From NCBI GenBank assembly GCA_947628925.1, contig CANRBU010000012.1, positions 1 through 19,967 on the forward strand: a stretch of 19,967 bases of DNA. The letters run 5' to 3'. Made by a program: the position numbers and the translations under genes. Position 1 is the first letter of the stretch. Each line of letters begins with the position of its first letter. This document shows, piece by piece, positions 16,873-19,967 of this stretch. Origin of the DNA: an uncultured Clostridia bacterium (GTDB lineage: Bacteria; Bacillota; Clostridia; TANB77; CAG-508). The notes beneath the pieces were generated by a model, which saw nothing but the letters and a program-made list of their open reading frames with translations, was not told the origin of the DNA and did no database searches.

Positions 16873-18108
16873 ATGAGTTTTATAAATGAAAATTTTTTAG
16901 AATTACAAGAGAGCTACTTGTTTTCAACAATTGCAAAAAAAGTGGCTAAATATACAGAAGAAAATCCAGACAAAAAAGTTATAAAATTAGGAATAGGTGA
17001 TGTTACAAGACCTATACCTAAAGCATGTATAGAAGCTATGCATAAAGCAGCAGATGAAATGGGAACATTAGAAGGTTTTAAAGGATATGGTCCAGAGCAA
17101 GGATATGACTTTTTAAGAAAAGCTATTGTAAATCATGATTATAAATTAAGAGGAATTGACATAGCAGAAGATGAAATTTTTATATCAGATGGAGCAAAAT
17201 GTGATACAGGAAATATTGTTGATATTTTTGCAAAAGAAAATGTTGTAGCAATCACTGATCCAGTTTATCCAGTATATTTGGATACTAATGTTATGTCAGG
17301 AAGAAGCGGAAAATTTAATTCTAAAGAAGGAATATATGAAAATATTGTATATTTGCCAGTAACAAGTGAAAATGATTTTAAACCTGAATTACCAACTCAA
17401 AAAGTGGATATGATTTATCTTTGTTTTCCTAATAATCCAACAGGTACTGTTTTGAGTAAAGAAGAATTACAAAAATGGGTAGATTATGCTAAAAAGAATA
17501 AATCAATTATTTTATATGATTCTGCCTATGAGGCTTTTATTACACAAGATGATGTACCACATAGTATATATGAAATAGAAGGAGCAAAAGATGTTGCAAT
17601 AGAATTTAGAAGTTTTTCAAAAACAGCAGGATTTACAGGACTAAGATGTGGATATGTAGTTATACCAAAAAGTGTTAAAGGTTATACTAAAGATGGTAAA
17701 GAAGTAGGATATAACAAATTATGGAATAGGCGTACTTGTACAAAATTTAATGGGGCTTCATATATTGTGCAAAAAGCAGCTGAGGCAGTATATTCAGAAG
17801 AAGGTCAAAAACAAATTAAAGAAAATATAAATTATTATATGGAAAATGCTAGAATAATTAGAGAAGGCCTAGAAGAAGCTAATATTAAATATTATGGTGG
17901 TATAAATGCACCTTATGTATGGTTAAAAGTGCCAGATGGAAAAACTTCTTGGGAATTTTTTGATATTTTATTACAAGATATGAATGTTGTAGGAACTCCT
18001 GGTAGTGGCTTTGGCCCACATGGAGAAGGATATTTTAGGCTAACAGCATTTGGAACAAGAGAAAATACAATAGAAGCAATGGAAAGAATAAAAAGAAAAG
18101 GATGTTGA
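16873..18108 (+). CDS. dapL: LL-diaminopimelate aminotransferase DapL
   Basis: PLP enzyme converting tetrahydrodipicolinate directly to LL-diaminopimelate with glutamate as donor, bypassing the acylated DapD/DapC/DapE steps. The protein has 411 aa, the normal length, with GIGDVTRPIP near the N-terminus, FKGYGPEQGYDFLR, DPVYPVYLDTNVM, CFPNNPTGT, and the PLP lysine in FSKTAGFTGLRCGY (Lys250). An upstream in-frame ATG at 16852 lies inside dapF; the ATG at 16873 sits behind GGAG at 16865-16868 and begins the family N-terminus MSFINENFLELQ. Coupled with dapF it forms a two-gene route from tetrahydrodipicolinate to meso-DAP. Confidence 0.97.
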   Translation: MSFINENFLELQESYLFSTIAKKVAKYTEENPDKKVIKLGIGDVTRPIPKACIEAMHKAADEMGTLEGFKGYGPEQGYDFLRKAIVNHDYKLRGIDIAEDEIFISDGAKCDTGNIVDIFAKENVVAITDPVYPVYLDTNVMSGRSGKFNSKEGIYENIVYLPVTSENDFKPELPTQKVDMIYLCFPNNPTGTVLSKEELQKWVDYAKKNKSIILYDSAYEAFITQDDVPHSIYEIEGAKDVAIEFRSFSKTAGFTGLRCGYVVIPKSVKGYTKDGKEVGYNKLWNRRTCTKFNGASYIVQKAAEAVYSEEGQKQIKENINYYMENARIIREGLEEANIKYYGGINAPYVWLKVPDGKTSWEFFDILLQDMNVVGTPGSGFGPHGEGYFRLTAFGTRENTIEAMERIKRKGC

Positions 18109-18113
18109 TTTAA

Positions 18114-18305
18114 ATGTTACAGATAATTGTGAAATTAATTTGCTTAATCATTATATTACTAGGAGTAATTATGATATTTGATGCTAGAAATCTAACAAAA
18201 AAATTTTTTGGGTTTGGTGACCAAAATGAAGGTTCAAGTGGATTAAAAATATTAGGTTATATAATTACAATAATTAGTTGTATTGTTATGCTGTTTTTAA
18301 AATAA
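18114..18305 (+). CDS. Small two-helix membrane protein, function unknown
   Basis: A 63-aa protein with two hydrophobic helices (IIVKLICLIIILLGVIMIF and ILGYIITIISCIVMLFL) around a polar loop, DARNLTKKFFGFGDQNEGSSG. Similar small proteins with a DAR...FGDQNE-type loop are, as I recall, found as hypotheticals in Clostridia. The start lies five bases after dapL with AAAAGGA upstream, so it is probably translated from the dapF-dapL transcript. Length, coding-like composition and spacing support a real gene. Confidence 0.7.
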   Translation: MLQIIVKLICLIIILLGVIMIFDARNLTKKFFGFGDQNEGSSGLKILGYIITIISCIVMLFLK

Positions 18306-18343
18306 ATGTTGATAATATATAGACAACGATTGGAGGGGTGTGA

Positions 18344-18883
18344 ATGGATGCAAGAGGTGAATTAAAATTAGTATTTCCAACAGAGGAATATAAAACACAA
18401 ATTGAAGAATACTTAGAAGAACACATAAAAAATGGAGAATATGAAATAGCAGGTGATGGGGGACTAGATAGAATAAAAGATGTAGACAAATGGCTAGAAA
18501 AAATAAGAAAAGATGTGTCTATTGATACCATACAAGAAGGAAAAATACCATCAACACTATTTTTAGGAATAAGAAAATCAGATAATAGAATAGTTGGAAC
18601 AATACAGATAAGACATAAGTTAAATGAAAAACTATTATTAAATGTTGGACATATTGGAGATGGAGTAAGACCATCAGAGCGAAAAAAAGGTTATGCAACT
18701 GAAATGATAAGATTGGCTTTAGAAGAGTGTAAAAAATTAGGAATTTATGAAGTGCTTATGGTATGTTACAAAGACAATATTGGTTCACAAAAAAGCATTA
18801 TAAAAAATGGAGGAGTACTTGAAAATGAAATTCCTGCAGAAAATGGGAAAATAGATCAAAGATATTGGATAAAACTAAAATAA
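18344..18883 (+). CDS. GNAT-family N-acetyltransferase
   Basis: A 179-aa acetyltransferase that would move an acetyl group from acetyl-CoA to an unknown amine. The core shows STLFLGIRKSDNRIVGTIQIRH, then the acetyl-CoA-binding motif A in VRPSERKKGYATEMIRLALEECKKLG and motif B VLMVCYKDNIGSQKSIIKNGGVLE. It resembles the COG3981-type predicted acetyltransferases of Firmicutes. The ATG at 18344 follows GGAGGGG at 18332-18338. The gap to the small membrane protein is 38 bases; no terminator is visible before or just after it. Confidence 0.9.
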   Translation: MDARGELKLVFPTEEYKTQIEEYLEEHIKNGEYEIAGDGGLDRIKDVDKWLEKIRKDVSIDTIQEGKIPSTLFLGIRKSDNRIVGTIQIRHKLNEKLLLNVGHIGDGVRPSERKKGYATEMIRLALEECKKLGIYEVLMVCYKDNIGSQKSIIKNGGVLENEIPAENGKIDQRYWIKLK

Positions 18884-18976
18884 TAAAAGAATATTCTAGA
18901 GAATTTACAGAAACAGATATAAGGAATAAAAATATAAAATAGTGTAAAAAATTTGAAAAAAAGATTTTGAAAAATA

Positions 18977-19005
18977 TTGACAAAGAATTTTTATTAATAT
19001 AAAAT
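18977..19005 (+). promoter_or_regulatory. Promoter of the terminal secreted-protein gene
   Basis: TTGACA (18977-18982) and TAAAAT (19000-19005) are 17 bases apart, and the ATG follows 34 bases later behind AAAGGAGG (19021-19028). The boxes are identical to those upstream of the large surface protein at 2619. Confidence 0.8.
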
Positions 19006-19039
19006 ATTTTATATATAATAAAAGGAGGAAAAATTAGTT

Positions 19040-19967
19040 ATGAAAAAATCAAAAATTTTATTAATCGCATTATTTGTCGCAATTTTTGTCATTGGTTTGT
19101 GTTTTTGCACACCAGTAAAAGCTGCAGAAATGTCATATTTTGGATTAGTAGAGAAGAGTAATAATTGGATTAAACCTTTAAAAACGCCTAAAGGATTAGT
19201 TTATCTAACTACACAAGAGGCAAAATTCCAAGTAGAAATTAAAGCTGATGGAGAATATGTAAAAGATATGACACCATTTAATCTTTCAATAGATAACGAA
19301 GAGGTTGCTAAAATTAATGAAGAAACAGGAGAAATAACAATATTATCTGAGGGAGAATTTTCAGTTCTTGCAGATAACAAAGTACAAGAAAAAGTTAAAA
19401 TAATTTCAGCTGAAGGTAAGCAAAAGTGGGAAGAAACACATGCTAAAGCAAAAGAGGTAATGGATGATATACAAATTGAGAACGAAGACAAAACAGCAGG
19501 ATTATCTTATGGATATGATTCTCCATTTAGAGACGGATGCATGATGGGTATTGCAACTCTACAACTTACTGATAAATATGGTAAAAACTTAGCAGAAACT
19601 TTTCCAGATGTAACTTATGAAGTACTTGATAATTCTCTTCTTTCTATTGACAAAAACGGAAAGATTACAGGTAATAAAGATATTACAAAAGGTGGAGAAA
19701 CTGAGATATTTATTAATCTTGGAAATGATGTATATACAAGTATCTATATGAGTGTTGTGTATGGTTGGGATGGATATCTTTCATGGAGAGATGATTATGG
19801 TTTCCCTGCAATAGGACAAAATGGAGAACCAAGTACTACAAATCCAGAGCAAACTCCAAGCACAACTCCAACAGAAAATCAACCACAAAGATCAGAAACA
19901 GCTAAAAGTGATGAATTAGATGATGAACCAAAAGCAGGAATAAGTACATCAGTAGAATTCTTTGTAG
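19040..19967 (+). CDS. Secreted Ig-like (BIG2-type) protein, 3' end beyond the window
   Basis: About 309 residues are visible, open to the window edge. The N-terminus is a signal peptide (MKKSKILLIALFVAIF, cleavage probably after PVKA). Two weak bacterial Ig-like modules follow: one containing SIDNEEVAKINEETGEITIL and one containing LDNSLLSIDKNGKITG, the latter with the typical BIG2 'S-x-D-x-x-G-x-I-T-G' pattern. A Pro/Thr-rich stretch (NPEQTPSTTPTENQP) near the right edge looks like a wall-spanning linker, so a membrane anchor probably lies just outside. Two Cys in the signal region do not form a good lipobox. Function is unknown; a surface-exposed role is inferred. Confidence 0.8.
   Translation, partial: MKKSKILLIALFVAIFVIGLCFCTPVKAAEMSYFGLVEKSNNWIKPLKTPKGLVYLTTQEAKFQVEIKADGEYVKDMTPFNLSIDNEEVAKINEETGEITILSEGEFSVLADNKVQEKVKIISAEGKQKWEETHAKAKEVMDDIQIENEDKTAGLSYGYDSPFRDGCMMGIATLQLTDKYGKNLAETFPDVTYEVLDNSLLSIDKNGKITGNKDITKGGETEIFINLGNDVYTSIYMSVVYGWDGYLSWRDDYGFPAIGQNGEPSTTNPEQTPSTTPTENQPQRSETAKSDELDDEPKAGISTSVEFFV

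Noticed and set aside
18891..18910. Small inverted repeat after the acetyltransferase gene as terminator
   Set aside because: Five-base-pair arms, a two-base loop and no T tract; too weak to call.
1..19967. tRNA, rRNA, CRISPR arrays, insertion sequences, attachment sites
   Set aside because: No cloverleaf-like segment, direct-repeat array, transposase or terminal inverted repeats were recognised on reading both strands.

Overview
The window is about 20 kb of very AT-rich DNA. Gly codons are mostly GGA, Arg codons mostly AGA, spacers are short, and Shine-Dalgarno sequences are strong. This fits a low-GC Firmicute, most likely an uncultured gut-type Clostridium relative. Supporting this are the diaminopimelate aminotransferase (DapL) route, a Gram-positive isopeptide pilin/adhesin with a C-terminal membrane anchor, and a second secreted Ig-like protein. 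No rRNA, tRNA, CRISPR array or mobile element was seen.

Layout. (1) 1-744, minus strand: purE followed by the 5' part of purC, reading off the left edge from a consensus promoter. (2) 818-2450, plus: lysS with its own promoter, divergent from purEC, and a strong hairpin terminator. (3) 2534-7826: a stand-alone transcription unit encoding a giant (about 1,724 aa) pilin-like surface protein. Its reading frame is broken by a +1 shift at about 3327. (4) 7867-15905: a long, tightly packed run of an unknown membrane protein (about 574 aa, two +1 shifts), purH, an M50 site-2-type protease, tsaD, a metallophosphoesterase and recG (+1 shift near its C-terminus). (5) 15908-18883: dapF, dapL, a 63-aa membrane protein and a GNAT acetyltransferase from a new promoter. 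(6) 18977-19967: the start of a secreted Ig-like protein cut by the window edge. No gene-free stretch exceeds about 250 bases.

Main observation. Four places need a +1 change of frame to give intact proteins (about 3327, 8258, 9051, 15800). Three have CGG as the zero-frame codon at the junction, followed by AG, so that skipping one base gives GGA (Gly) followed by a G-starting codon. The fourth has AGG-AG. In a hand scan of every CGG string I found no in-frame CGG in any gene outside these junctions, whereas CGT, CGC, CGA, AGA and AGG are all used as ordinary Arg codons. At 9051 and 15800, stop codons in the two frames confine the shift to 4-7 codons that include the CGG. In recG the shifted frame restores the expected C-terminal tail with an LPENKLL segment. 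I infer that CGG is unassigned or starved in this organism and acts as a +1 frameshift signal used repeatedly in unrelated genes. Sequencing error or gene decay is the alternative, but neither explains why the breaks fall on the one codon absent everywhere else.

The remaining genes are housekeeping: purine synthesis (purC, purE, purH), lysine/peptidoglycan precursor synthesis (dapF, dapL), translation (lysS, tsaD), DNA repair (recG) and cell-surface proteins.
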